Assembly: GCA_013288145.1 (NCBI GenBank)
Contig: JABDCJ010000017.1
Span: forward strand, 196-40,463
Source: Nitrososphaerota archaeon
GTDB lineage: Archaea > Thermoproteota > Nitrososphaeria > Nitrososphaerales > CADDZS01
Length of the DNA: 40,268 nt
Direction of reading: 5' to 3'
Below are positions 16,439 to 24,279 of the stretch, piece by piece; the stretch's first letter is position 1; each line of letters begins with the position of its first letter. A program made the translations under genes and the position numbers. The notes below the pieces were generated by a model that saw only the letters and a list, made by a program, of their open reading frames with translations, was not told the DNA's origin and made no database searches.

Positions 16439-18505
16439 TTACGAAGCGAATATTACGGTGTTGAAGAACGGTGACCAGTCTTCGCCTGTGAAGAGAGGAT
16501 CGGCCAAGAAGCCCTTAATCACACTGTTCTTCCAAACCAGAGACCCGCCCGATGGTTCCCACAGTCCGTTAACTCCAATCCAGGCATAAGGCGCATCCTT
16601 ATAGATCTGTGCTTGCGCCGGTCTACATACCGACTGGATATAGGAAACGTTGGAGCTCGACGTAAACGCGTTATCGCATGCTTGCACTGTTGGATTATTG
16701 TAGAGCGCAAAATTGTTGGTAGATTGGTTTGAAACAAACGTCACCCAGTAATCGGCTGGAGTAAGTGCCCCGGGAGCCCAGGCTAAACCACCAAAGTCAA
16801 AATTCAAGTGTCCCAACTTTGCAGCATCTGCAACCTGTTGAGTAAAACTACCCACGTACCATCCCGCGATGTACGAACTGGGCGCTAGAACTTCGATATT
16901 CACATTCAAACCAATCACTCCAAGATCCTGCTGGATAACTTGTGCCGCTGTCGTGCATGCAGAACATCCAGCCTGAATGATCATGTTGAGCGTTGGTGGA
17001 TTAGTTAAGTTGGCAGCTGCAATATCTTGCATAGCAAGAGAAACGTTGTACTGATACGGCGTAAAGTTTCCGAGATCATAGAATTGATTCCACGCAGGAT
17101 ATTCCGGTCCCACGTACGGCGTCATGTGACCTAACCAAGCCTGATTGTAAATCTGACTGTAATTGATTGCATGAACGATCGCTTGTCGCACATCAGTAAT
17201 ATTGGTCGGATAGAGCTGCGTGTTTAATCCCAGCATGGAAGCTTCCGGGCTCCAAGGCGGTGTTTTGAAGTAAGAGAACACGGGGTTGTTGTTAACAAGA
17301 TTCCAGTCCTGAGACTGAATCGCGGAAATATCCGCAGCTCCGCTTGCAAGATCCGTGTAACGAGAAAGATCGTCCGGCTTGTAGTTAACCACGATGTTTT
17401 TTACGTGACCTGGATCGAGCAGCGGCTGTTGCGAAATCTGCACCGGGCTTAGCGAATTGCCCCAATAAGTTGGATTTTGAGTGAACTTTATGTACGAGTT
17501 GAATGAAATTCCCGACACCATGTAAGGACCGGTCCCCGGAATGCCATGTTCATCGAAATACGAATTGATGGCAGATGGCGTGCCGAACCCTCCGTTATCA
17601 AGGATGTATTGGCTGTCCCAAATCTGACCAATTTCGGTTGCAAATATCGACGGTAACCAGAGAAATGGCGCTGAAAGATGGAAAACAATCGTATACGGAT
17701 CGGTCACATATATTGGCCATGAGGAATTCTTCATGATATTCAACGCCGGCCCTGTGGGGTTGATCAAGCCGCCAGAGCTGTTGATGAGTGAAACAGTAGA
17801 AGGTCCGAAACTGGAGGCGTTAGCCATATTGAATATCGGATACTCGCTATCCCAGATGTTGCTGTAGGCAGAAACGTAGTATTGACCGTACATCTGCATC
17901 CAGACTTGGTAAGCATTGAAGGGATCGCCGTTCGAGAAATTAATGTGCTGTCTCAAATGAAATGTGAACGTAGTGTAGTCTGGTGAGGTAGTCCAGTTCT
18001 GCGCAAGACCCGGTGTAAAGACTATGCTCCCCGTTGCAAGTTCAGAAGTTTCATTGACGAACACAAGCGGCTGATAGACATCGTACATTTGCATATCCGG
18101 GCAGGGACAAAAATTAATCTTGTAAAGTTCGTTCAGTTCATTCGTTGGATAATACCATTCGTCAATCGTCAGCGTATTGTGCAAGGCACTCGAAGAGGAG
18201 GAGCTAGAGGATGAAGTTGCTGAGGAAGAGGTAGATGAAACTAGACTTGCAGATGTTGAAGAAGAAGCCGATGAACTCGTAGAAGAAAATAGAGAAGAAC
18301 TGCTAGCAGTCGATGATGAAGTGGACTGGGTAGATGATGAAGAAGAGTTTGAAGAACTGCTCGTACTCTGACTAATCGTTGTAGATTTTGTTCCAGACAA
18401 TGCTATCGCGGCTGATGCAATTATAATCACAACAATTACAATCACAGCGATAAGAGCACGTGAGATCGCACTTCTCTTCTCTCTTCTAGAAAACATAGGT
18501 GACAT
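16439..18505 (-). CDS. Membrane-anchored family-5 ABC solute-binding protein (paralogue 2)
   Basis: About 688 aa from ATG 18505. It has a basic cytoplasmic tail, a transmembrane helix (ALIAVIVIVVIIIASAAIAL), a long Ser/Thr linker, then a family-5 binding domain: YDVYQPLVFVNE, FTPGLAQNWTTS, FTFHLRQHINFSNG, VRQAIVHAINY, AQIYKDAPYAWIG. A longer frame from ATG 18547 exists, but a TATA-like box (18537-18544) falls within its first codons, and the paralogues start directly before the basic tail. It shares Cys pairs around CSACTTAAQ with the paralogue at 13318 (CDSCTNAAQ), probably a disulfide. Dense N-glycosylation sequons. Role: capture of peptides or oligosaccharides outside the cell for an ABC importer not encoded here. 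Confidence 0.88.
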   Translation of the reverse strand: MSPMFSRREKRSAISRALIAVIVIVVIIIASAAIALSGTKSTTISQSTSSSSNSSSSSTQSTSSSTASSSSLFSSTSSSASSSTSASLVSSTSSSATSSSSSSSSSALHNTLTIDEWYYPTNELNELYKINFCPCPDMQMYDVYQPLVFVNETSELATGSIVFTPGLAQNWTTSPDYTTFTFHLRQHINFSNGDPFNAYQVWMQMYGQYYVSAYSNIWDSEYPIFNMANASSFGPSTVSLINSSGGLINPTGPALNIMKNSSWPIYVTDPYTIVFHLSAPFLWLPSIFATEIGQIWDSQYILDNGGFGTPSAINSYFDEHGIPGTGPYMVSGISFNSYIKFTQNPTYWGNSLSPVQISQQPLLDPGHVKNIVVNYKPDDLSRYTDLASGAADISAIQSQDWNLVNNNPVFSYFKTPPWSPEASMLGLNTQLYPTNITDVRQAIVHAINYSQIYNQAWLGHMTPYVGPEYPAWNQFYDLGNFTPYQYNVSLAMQDIAAANLTNPPTLNMIIQAGCSACTTAAQVIQQDLGVIGLNVNIEVLAPSSYIAGWYVGSFTQQVADAAKLGHLNFDFGGLAWAPGALTPADYWVTFVSNQSTNNFALYNNPTVQACDNAFTSSSNVSYIQSVCRPAQAQIYKDAPYAWIGVNGLWEPSGGSLVWKNSVIKGFLADPLFTGEDWSPFFNTVIFAS

Positions 18506-18536
18506 GATCCAAATTGGGCACTCAACGGGACGTTCA

Positions 18537-18544
18537 TATTTAAG
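18537..18544 (-). promoter_or_regulatory. TATA-like promoter of solute-binding protein 2
   Basis: Minus-strand CTTAAATA, about 35 bases before ATG 18505. Transcription would start near 18514, after the alternative ATG at 18547, so that ATG is unlikely to be used. Confidence 0.5.
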
Positions 18545-18717
18545 CATGCCTTAGAATTATAGTCTTTCCCGGTTGGTCGTGGCTCCTTGTATCCGAGTCC
18601 GCTCCGATTCTAAGGAATTGTGATTTGATGGACGTATCTCAATATCGAAATAATGTCGAAGCCTCGGATATTGCTTAGGGCAGATTGGCGGCAATAAGGT
18701 CAGACTGACTGAATGTG

Positions 18718-18725
18718 TTAAAAAT
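18718..18725 (+). promoter_or_regulatory. TATA-like promoter of the SDR at 18749
   Basis: TTAAAAAT centred 27-28 bases before ATG 18749, the spacing of a leaderless archaeal gene. The 243-base gap from the previous start holds no gene that I can see. Confidence 0.5.
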
Positions 18726-18748
18726 CGAATGTCAAGAACCCTCACACC

Positions 18749-19510
18749 ATGCCTAATTCGTTTTCAATCAGTGGAAAAATTGCAATCGTCACTGGCGCAG
18801 GCAGTGGAATAGGAAGGGGAATCGCCAAGGTTCTCGCAAATAACGGCGCAAAGGTAGTCGTAGTCGACAGAGATGAATCAAATGCGAAAAAGACCGTCGA
18901 ACAGCTTCATCGAGCTGAAAATCCTTCCATTCCAATAGCAGCAGACGTTTCGAGTCTGGTTGACATGCAGAGAATGGCAGCTGCAGTCGTCAAAGAGTAC
19001 GGTCGAATCGACATCCTATGTGAAAATGCGGGAATCTACCCACCTGCAAAAATAATAGACATGAGTGAAGAACTGTGGGACCAAGTACTCGACGTCAACC
19101 TAAAAGGATGTTTTTTGGGGCTGAAGAGCTGTCTGCCACAAATGCTCAAACAGAACTACGGAAAAATAATCATGACCTCGTCGATCACTGGTTACAGAAC
19201 TGGTGTGGTCGGATTGTCCCACTATAGCGCCTCCAAAGCAGGCATCATCGGCTTGGTGAGGAGTGCCGCTCTAGAAGTAGCGAAAAATAACATCACTGTC
19301 AATGCCATAGAACCTGGCACGATTTCGACGGAAGGAACTCGCAGGGATGCCCTTGAGGAACTAAAGCGACAGGAGGATAGAACTCCAACGGGTCGGCTAT
19401 CCACACCGGAAGACATCGGAAATGCCATACTTTTCCTTGCATCTGATTTGGCGTCAAACATCACGGGACAAACGATTGTGGTTGATGGAGGATACTCTAT
19501 AGTTGAATAA
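18749..19510 (+). CDS. Short-chain dehydrogenase/reductase, paralogue A
   Basis: A 253-aa classical SDR. It has TGAGSGIGRG cofactor motif, VVDRDE after beta-2 (NAD preference), NAGIYPP, catalytic MTSSITG, HYSASKAG (YxxxK), EPGTISTEGT and ITGQTIVVDGGYSI. About four fifths of its residues match the SDR at 26528 by eye, and long stretches match at the DNA level, so the two arose by duplication. Both lie beside a family-5 solute-binding protein gene and probably oxidise a related imported sugar or polyol. ATG start supported by a TATA-like box. A PGGYxxxG-type substrate signature cannot be assigned. Confidence 0.9.
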   Translation: MPNSFSISGKIAIVTGAGSGIGRGIAKVLANNGAKVVVVDRDESNAKKTVEQLHRAENPSIPIAADVSSLVDMQRMAAAVVKEYGRIDILCENAGIYPPAKIIDMSEELWDQVLDVNLKGCFLGLKSCLPQMLKQNYGKIIMTSSITGYRTGVVGLSHYSASKAGIIGLVRSAALEVAKNNITVNAIEPGTISTEGTRRDALEELKRQEDRTPTGRLSTPEDIGNAILFLASDLASNITGQTIVVDGGYSIVE

Positions 19511-19885
19511 ATTCAATTCTTTCTTAATCACTTCAAGACGATCGGCCAATGGCAGAGATTTGGCTTTCAGGGAATTCCTCCCAAGTAGAGTTTGAGAAGA
19601 AGATCATTTTAATGCATATCACCCTGAATCTCTACTTAATTTATTTGTATTCTGTCGAACCCCAAAGATCTTCTATTTTGGGTTGGCCATGATTTTTACC
19701 TACTTCTTGGATGAATAGTGGGTCAAACACCGCTTCATGAAACGCCGAATGATTTCCAGTTTGAAGCTAATTTCTACAATCTCGTTCGATTCTCTCGATT
19801 ATCTTGCGGATTTCGAAAGTAGATATTGGATTATTTCCGAGACGCGGGAATCTTTTAAAGAAAGAAAATGTGATTCCCGCCCGAC
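19511..19885. other. Intergenic region with promoter of deacetylase-like gene
   Basis: No gene found in 375 bases. It contains an imperfect inverted repeat (AACCCC near 19660 and TGGGTT near 19682) and, at 19852-19859, the TATA-like CTTTTAAA centred 30 bases before the GTG start at 19886. Confidence 0.4.
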
Positions 19886-21343
19886 GTGACTCAAGTATTA
19901 GTGGTTCTTTGGTTTGATACGGAGGATTTTGTCAACCCGGAATCTGATGAAATTCCACTTCGCATTGCCAATATGATGGAAAAACATGGCATAAAGGTCG
20001 TCTTCAAAATCGTAGGTGAGAAGCTCCGGGGCCTTCGAAAGAGGAATAGGACAGATGTTATTGACGCCATGTCGAGGCACGATATCGGCTATCACACAAA
20101 CCTTCACAGTATCCACCCGATAATGTCCGAATATGTCGATGATTTACCGTGGGACGAGGGTGCTGCAGAGTTTGAGAAAAATGAAAGAATTGGCTATGAT
20201 GATTTGATGAACACTTTCGGAAGGGTCACATGTTTCGGGCAACCAGGTTTGAGCTGGGTGCCACAGGCCTACCCCGTCCTGAAGGATAAATGGAAAATCC
20301 CAGTCTACCTCGATGAAACTTTCACGCTCGGTTCTGTCAACGACAGACCATTTTGGTATTGCAATATGCTGAATCTTATGTGTCTGAGGAACAACGTCAT
20401 GTCACTGGACGCTTGCGGACCGTACAACCCTACGGGCGAGAGACTCCTCACTTTGCCTGATGAATTCGACAATATTTACCAAAGGCTCAGGTCAGACGAC
20501 GAAGTAGGTTTGATTAGCATTTTCTGTCACCCTACCACCTATGCGACGAAAGAGTTCTGGGACCAGGTAAACTACTCTAAAGGGGCAAACCCCAGAAATT
20601 CACCTTTGACAGTGCCAATCAAGTCGAGTCAGGAAATCGAAAGAGACCTAGCTCATCTCGAGAAACTAGTAATCCACATGAAGTCTAAACCGGATGTCCG
20701 GTTCATTACTTCGGAAGATGCACTATCGATCTATCACGACGCAACTGGCGGAATGCGCGTCTCGTCCTCGGAGCTACGAAAATTATGTGAAAAATCTACT
20801 CGTGGCATAACGTATCAGACTCTTGATAACGGTGTCTGGTTCTCTGCGGCAGAAGTCTTCTCGATGGTGCTTTTTGCCTTGAGTCAATACGCGAGCGAGG
20901 GTACCTTGCCGGATTCTATTATAAGTAGTCGCCCTCTCGGTCCTAAAGAAAAATGCGAAACGGCTACTGATGGCAACAAGCTTGATCTAAGAGATTTTCT
21001 CGAATCTTCCGTTAGTGAGTACGGCGAAGAAAATCGCACGGGTTACTTATCTTCGAGTGTGAAGATCAAAGGCTCGAGTCTGTCGCCGGCAGACATGTTT
21101 GCGACCTGCTGCATCGTATATTCAATTCTCTTCGATGCACGAGGAACGGATCCGCCTAAATCAGTGATGATTCAAAGGGGAAATTTCGAGGTGGGATATA
21201 CGGTTACTGAGGAAGGCGCGAAAAAGGATTGGAAATACTACCTTAGTCCGGACAATTTCGAAGCCTATGAGCAGGTGAAGCTGGCTAGGTTGCAAACATG
21301 GACTCTAAAGCCCGCAAGCGTCGACGTTTTTCGGCTCCACTAG
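19886..21343 (+). CDS. Polysaccharide deacetylase-like (NodB-fold) protein with C-terminal extension
   Basis: A 485-aa protein. The N-terminal part looks like the NodB homology domain: the metal and catalytic Asp motif LWFDTEDF (Asp11, Asp14), the H-x-x-x-H metal motif at His70/His74 (GYHTNLHS), and a later FCHP motif. Such CE4 enzymes remove acetyl or other acyl groups from amino sugars using a divalent metal. The C-terminal about 190 residues (SSSELRKLCEKSTRGITYQT onward) is not typical; it may be an accessory domain. No signal peptide is present, so substrates are probably intracellular. GTG start chosen from the TATA-like box 30 bases upstream. It lies between an SDR and a creatininase-like gene. 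Confidence 0.75.
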   Translation: MTQVLVVLWFDTEDFVNPESDEIPLRIANMMEKHGIKVVFKIVGEKLRGLRKRNRTDVIDAMSRHDIGYHTNLHSIHPIMSEYVDDLPWDEGAAEFEKNERIGYDDLMNTFGRVTCFGQPGLSWVPQAYPVLKDKWKIPVYLDETFTLGSVNDRPFWYCNMLNLMCLRNNVMSLDACGPYNPTGERLLTLPDEFDNIYQRLRSDDEVGLISIFCHPTTYATKEFWDQVNYSKGANPRNSPLTVPIKSSQEIERDLAHLEKLVIHMKSKPDVRFITSEDALSIYHDATGGMRVSSSELRKLCEKSTRGITYQTLDNGVWFSAAEVFSMVLFALSQYASEGTLPDSIISSRPLGPKEKCETATDGNKLDLRDFLESSVSEYGEENRTGYLSSSVKIKGSSLSPADMFATCCIVYSILFDARGTDPPKSVMIQRGNFEVGYTVTEEGAKKDWKYYLSPDNFEAYEQVKLARLQTWTLKPASVDVFRLH

Positions 21344-21426
21344 ATTCTGAGTTGAGCAGTACTAGAATAGCGGGTTCGCTGAAGATAAGACCGTCTGAAA
21401 AGTTAGGTCAACGATGAGGTTTTGTT

Positions 21427-22185
21427 CTAGCCCCAGGCACTCGCGTTAGATGGCACGAACGTTCCTTCCCGAAAAGCTTCTACATGTTCGACCATTTTTT
21501 CAGCTATCTTTTCCCGGAGCTTATCTCCTTTTTCTTTTGACGCCAAGAAAGGACTTCCCGTGTATGAACCCAGATAAGCGGCATCATTCACATCAGGGTC
21601 GTAACGATCGTAGAAACCAGCAGGTGCATAATTGTGCTTGTCTTTTGGAATTAAATCGTAATCGACGAGATTTTCTCCAATACTCATAATGATAGAAGTC
21701 TCAGCCTCACCGCCGTGACCGAAGATATCTTGAACGATCCCTTGTAGACCCCAATTGGTTGCGCCCAGCCACCAGCTCAAAATCAGTGTCTTGATTCCAA
21801 TGTCCGCCGACCTTTCTGCCGCCTCATTGAGAGGAATCAAGTTCCCTCCGTGCCCATTGACGATCACAGCATATTTAATTTGCCAAGATTTGAAACCCTT
21901 AATCACTTCATAAACGTAGTCGGCCAAGACGCCCCCCGGAACATCGTGGGATCCAGGCATTTTCGAAAGATGCCAAGTGTGGCCAAAATTAATTGTTGGA
22001 GCGACTAGTATTTTATCGCCGATCAATTTGTCAATGTCTCTCGCCATCCATTCAGCGATTAGGGCATCGGTAAGGATGCTGGAATGGGGCCCGTGGGGTT
22101 CCAAGGTGCCGATGGGGATCAGTATAGTGTCAATCTTTCCAATAATTTTGGATGCTTTGTAACCGCTAAGATCTTGAAGGAGCAC
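21427..22185 (-). CDS. Creatininase-family amidohydrolase
   Basis: About 252 aa. Family motifs with metal ligands are clear: IPIGTLEPHGPHSSILTDA (Glu, His and Asp), VNGHGGN, and GHGGEAETS. The family includes creatinine amidohydrolase, the riboflavin/F420-pathway formamide hydrolase ArfB, and mycofactocin MftE; all hydrolyse amide or formamide bonds with bound metal. The sequence alone does not decide among them. A frame from ATG 22200 exists, but a TATA-like box at 22211-22217 is only about 14 bases before it. The GTG at 22185 (MLLQDLSGY) lies 28 bases from that box and matches the usual family start. Next to an amidase gene on the same strand, suggesting joint catabolism of amide-containing compounds. 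Confidence 0.85.
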   Translation of the reverse strand: MLLQDLSGYKASKIIGKIDTILIPIGTLEPHGPHSSILTDALIAEWMARDIDKLIGDKILVAPTINFGHTWHLSKMPGSHDVPGGVLADYVYEVIKGFKSWQIKYAVIVNGHGGNLIPLNEAAERSADIGIKTLILSWWLGATNWGLQGIVQDIFGHGGEAETSIIMSIGENLVDYDLIPKDKHNYAPAGFYDRYDPDVNDAAYLGSYTGSPFLASKEKGDKLREKIAEKMVEHVEAFREGTFVPSNASAWG

Positions 22186-22210
22186 ACCTAAGCAACACAT
22201 CCGATTCTTG

Positions 22211-22217
22211 TATAAAT
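22211..22217 (-). promoter_or_regulatory. TATA-like promoter of creatininase-family gene
   Basis: Minus-strand ATTTATA, about 28 bases upstream of GTG 22185. It favours that start over ATG 22200. Confidence 0.45.
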
Positions 22218-22323
22218 CAATTGTTTTGGATCAATTTGCAATTTTACGCGGCGAATATCATGTCGTATCGTGTTGAAGAAAGGACTAGAAAGTTTTTTCC
22301 GGCAGCCGATCCTTAGAGTAGAC

Positions 22324-23835
22324 TCACTTTCTGCGGTTCATTTTTTCAAATGAATAAGCAGCTCGCAACACAACGGATTCTTCAAATCGTCTTCCAACCG
22401 CCATCATTCCAATGGGTAATCCACCCGAAAATCCACAAGGAATGTTGATCGCGGGAAGCCCACTTACATTAAAAGGTGAAGTGTTGTTTAGATTGTTTAG
22501 GGCGTTATCGACGTATTCTTGGAGACTATTCTGTTTCAGCTTTGTGGGTTTTTGAGGCGTTGTTGGCATGATGAGGAGATCATACTCATTGAGCGCGGTA
22601 TTGTAAGCCTCCGTCAATGGTCGCCTAAGGTTTTGGGCTTTTGAATAGTACTTCCCGTTGAATCGGGTGTCCAAGAAATGTGAAAGCAGAATCACAGCCT
22701 TCACGGTCGGAGGGTAAGAATTCGCGTTGGACTTTTGCGAATCTCCGTAAAAACCGAGGAGATTGCTGTCATAGTATCCTTTCCAATTGTGCCCCATTCC
22801 TCTGCCTCGGATCATCATGCTCAAAGACCCCTCATTGATTATTGCAGCCCAAACGTAGACTGCATCTCTGTGGAATGGGATAGAAATTTCCTCTACGCTT
22901 GCGCCCTCGTTTTCATAGAGATGAGCGGCGTCCAGCACTAGGCGATCGACCTCAGGGTCCGACAAGTTTGGCCAGCCGAATCCTTCTTTGACGATTCCAA
23001 TCTTGAAACCCCTAATGCCTTTCTGCAATTCTGTTGCGTATGACGGCAGAGTCGTTGGAGTTTCCGCTTGGCGCGGGTCAAGACCATCTCTGCCCGCGAT
23101 TACTTCGAGCAAGATTGCTAGGTCTTGCACATTTGCGGCCATGGGTCCAACATGGTCTAACGTGAGCTCTATTGGGAAGACGCCTGTATACGGGACAAGC
23201 CCCCATGTAGGCTTCAGACCAAAGATTCCGCACCAAGAACTGGGGATCCTAATTGATCCACCTTGATCACCTCCAATCGCCATTTCGACTTCTCCAATCG
23301 AGACAACAACGGCACTGCCGCTTGAGGATCCCCCAGCCTGGTATTCCTTATTGTGAGGATTGCTCACCGGCAGAGGATATGAGGTATGCGAGCCTCCAGA
23401 GAAACACAGATCTTCACAAACGGTTTTGCCTAATATCTTTCCTCCCGAATCCAGGATCCGCTTCACGATTGTCGCGTCTACGTCTGGTATGTAATTCTCG
23501 AGTAATTTCGAACCATTGGATAGAGGTATACCAGCAAGGGAGACCGTATCCTTAATTCCTAATTTTTTGCCCGCTAGCTTGCCCCCAGTAGAGCCTTCGA
23601 TCGAGCATCTCCAAGCCCAGGCATTGTACGGATTTTCAATAGAACTTGGTCGGCGACCAGAGTCTCGGTTGCGGTTGGCTGGAATGAGTTTTGGTTCTTC
23701 CATAAGATCTAGAGCTTTGTAGGAATCTAGTGAGTTTCTGATGAATCGATAAAAGACCTCTTCTTCCTCTTGTGAAAGCTGAAATCGATACTGCTCGGCT
23801 ATGTTTCTTATTTCCTCTAGTGTTGGAGCTTGCAT
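22324..23835 (-). CDS. Amidase signature-family hydrolase
   Basis: About 503 aa. The amidase signature Ser-cisSer-Lys triad is complete: Lys95 in GIKDT, cis-Ser170 in AGGSSSGSA, and the nucleophile Ser194 in GGDQGGSIRIPS. A C-terminal PAINIPCGFSGGLPIGM is also typical. It is a stand-alone member, not evidently GatA, since no GatB/C genes are present and the N-terminal helix region (PTLEEIRNIAEQYRF) resembles catabolic amidases. It likely cleaves a small-molecule amide. The frame from GTG 23850 contains a TATA-like box too close upstream; ATG 23835 is preferred. It precedes the creatininase-like gene by about 140 bases on the same strand. Confidence 0.9.
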   Translation of the reverse strand: MQAPTLEEIRNIAEQYRFQLSQEEEEVFYRFIRNSLDSYKALDLMEEPKLIPANRNRDSGRRPSSIENPYNAWAWRCSIEGSTGGKLAGKKLGIKDTVSLAGIPLSNGSKLLENYIPDVDATIVKRILDSGGKILGKTVCEDLCFSGGSHTSYPLPVSNPHNKEYQAGGSSSGSAVVVSIGEVEMAIGGDQGGSIRIPSSWCGIFGLKPTWGLVPYTGVFPIELTLDHVGPMAANVQDLAILLEVIAGRDGLDPRQAETPTTLPSYATELQKGIRGFKIGIVKEGFGWPNLSDPEVDRLVLDAAHLYENEGASVEEISIPFHRDAVYVWAAIINEGSLSMMIRGRGMGHNWKGYYDSNLLGFYGDSQKSNANSYPPTVKAVILLSHFLDTRFNGKYYSKAQNLRRPLTEAYNTALNEYDLLIMPTTPQKPTKLKQNSLQEYVDNALNNLNNTSPFNVSGLPAINIPCGFSGGLPIGMMAVGRRFEESVVLRAAYSFEKMNRRK

Positions 23836-23860
23836 TTTCCATCGAAGCACGCCGAAATTA

Positions 23861-23870
23861 AATATTTTAA
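23861..23870 (-). promoter_or_regulatory. TATA-like promoter of the amidase
   Basis: Minus-strand TTAAAATATT centred about 31 bases before ATG 23835, consistent with a short or absent leader. Confidence 0.45.
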
Positions 23871-24061
23871 GCTTGTCAACTTTTTGTTCGAGTTATAAGA
23901 CACAAACTAAGTCCTTGGTTTCATTTGAGAGACTCTGGTTCGAAGTCCGTTACGATATGATACAATCGTGAACTTCTACATCTTTCTAGGAAGAGTCAAA
24001 TGAGCTAATCAGATTTTGAAACATAATCGCAAACTGTGGATGCAGGGTCATTCAGGAGAGT

Positions 24062-24241
24062 ATGTCCAGACTCCGTATTGCAAAAAATGAAGGATTGTCT
24101 TACATCCGAGCCCCTGGGGATTCGTCCCTAATCAGGTGCGGGTACGGTAAAGATCGGATTTCAGATTTGGACGCCCTGAAACGATACCGCGACAGAATAT
24201 TCGAAAAACTGCCAAACGACCGAAAAAAGGAGTCCAATTGA
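24062..24241 (+). CDS. Possible small basic protein, 59 aa
   Basis: An ATG at 24062, closely preceded by AGGAG (24054-24058), opens 59 codons ending in TGA at 24239-24241. The sequence is charged and helical toward the C-terminus (LDALKRYRDRIFEKLP). I recognise no family. It ends just before the TATA-like box of the next gene, so it is not needed for that gene's expression. It sits in the otherwise empty 23836-24279 gap. The composition is plausible for a protein, but a chance frame cannot be excluded. Confidence 0.3.
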   Translation: MSRLRIAKNEGLSYIRAPGDSSLIRCGYGKDRISDLDALKRYRDRIFEKLPNDRKKESN

Positions 24242-24248
24242 AGCAACG

Positions 24249-24256
24249 TTTTTATT
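24249..24256 (+). promoter_or_regulatory. TATA-like promoter of solute-binding protein 3
   Basis: TTTTATTT centred 27-28 bases before ATG 24280. It lies inside the longer theoretical frame from TTG 24238, arguing that the real start is 24280. Confidence 0.5.
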
Positions 24257-24279
24257 TCAAAGTGAATTCGCGATGTCGA

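Noticed and set aside
18177..18371. Glu-rich frame on the plus strand (and a similar acidic frame opposite 24252-24575)
   Set aside because: It is the antisense of the Ser-rich linker codons of the solute-binding proteins, which read as Glu/Asp on the other strand.
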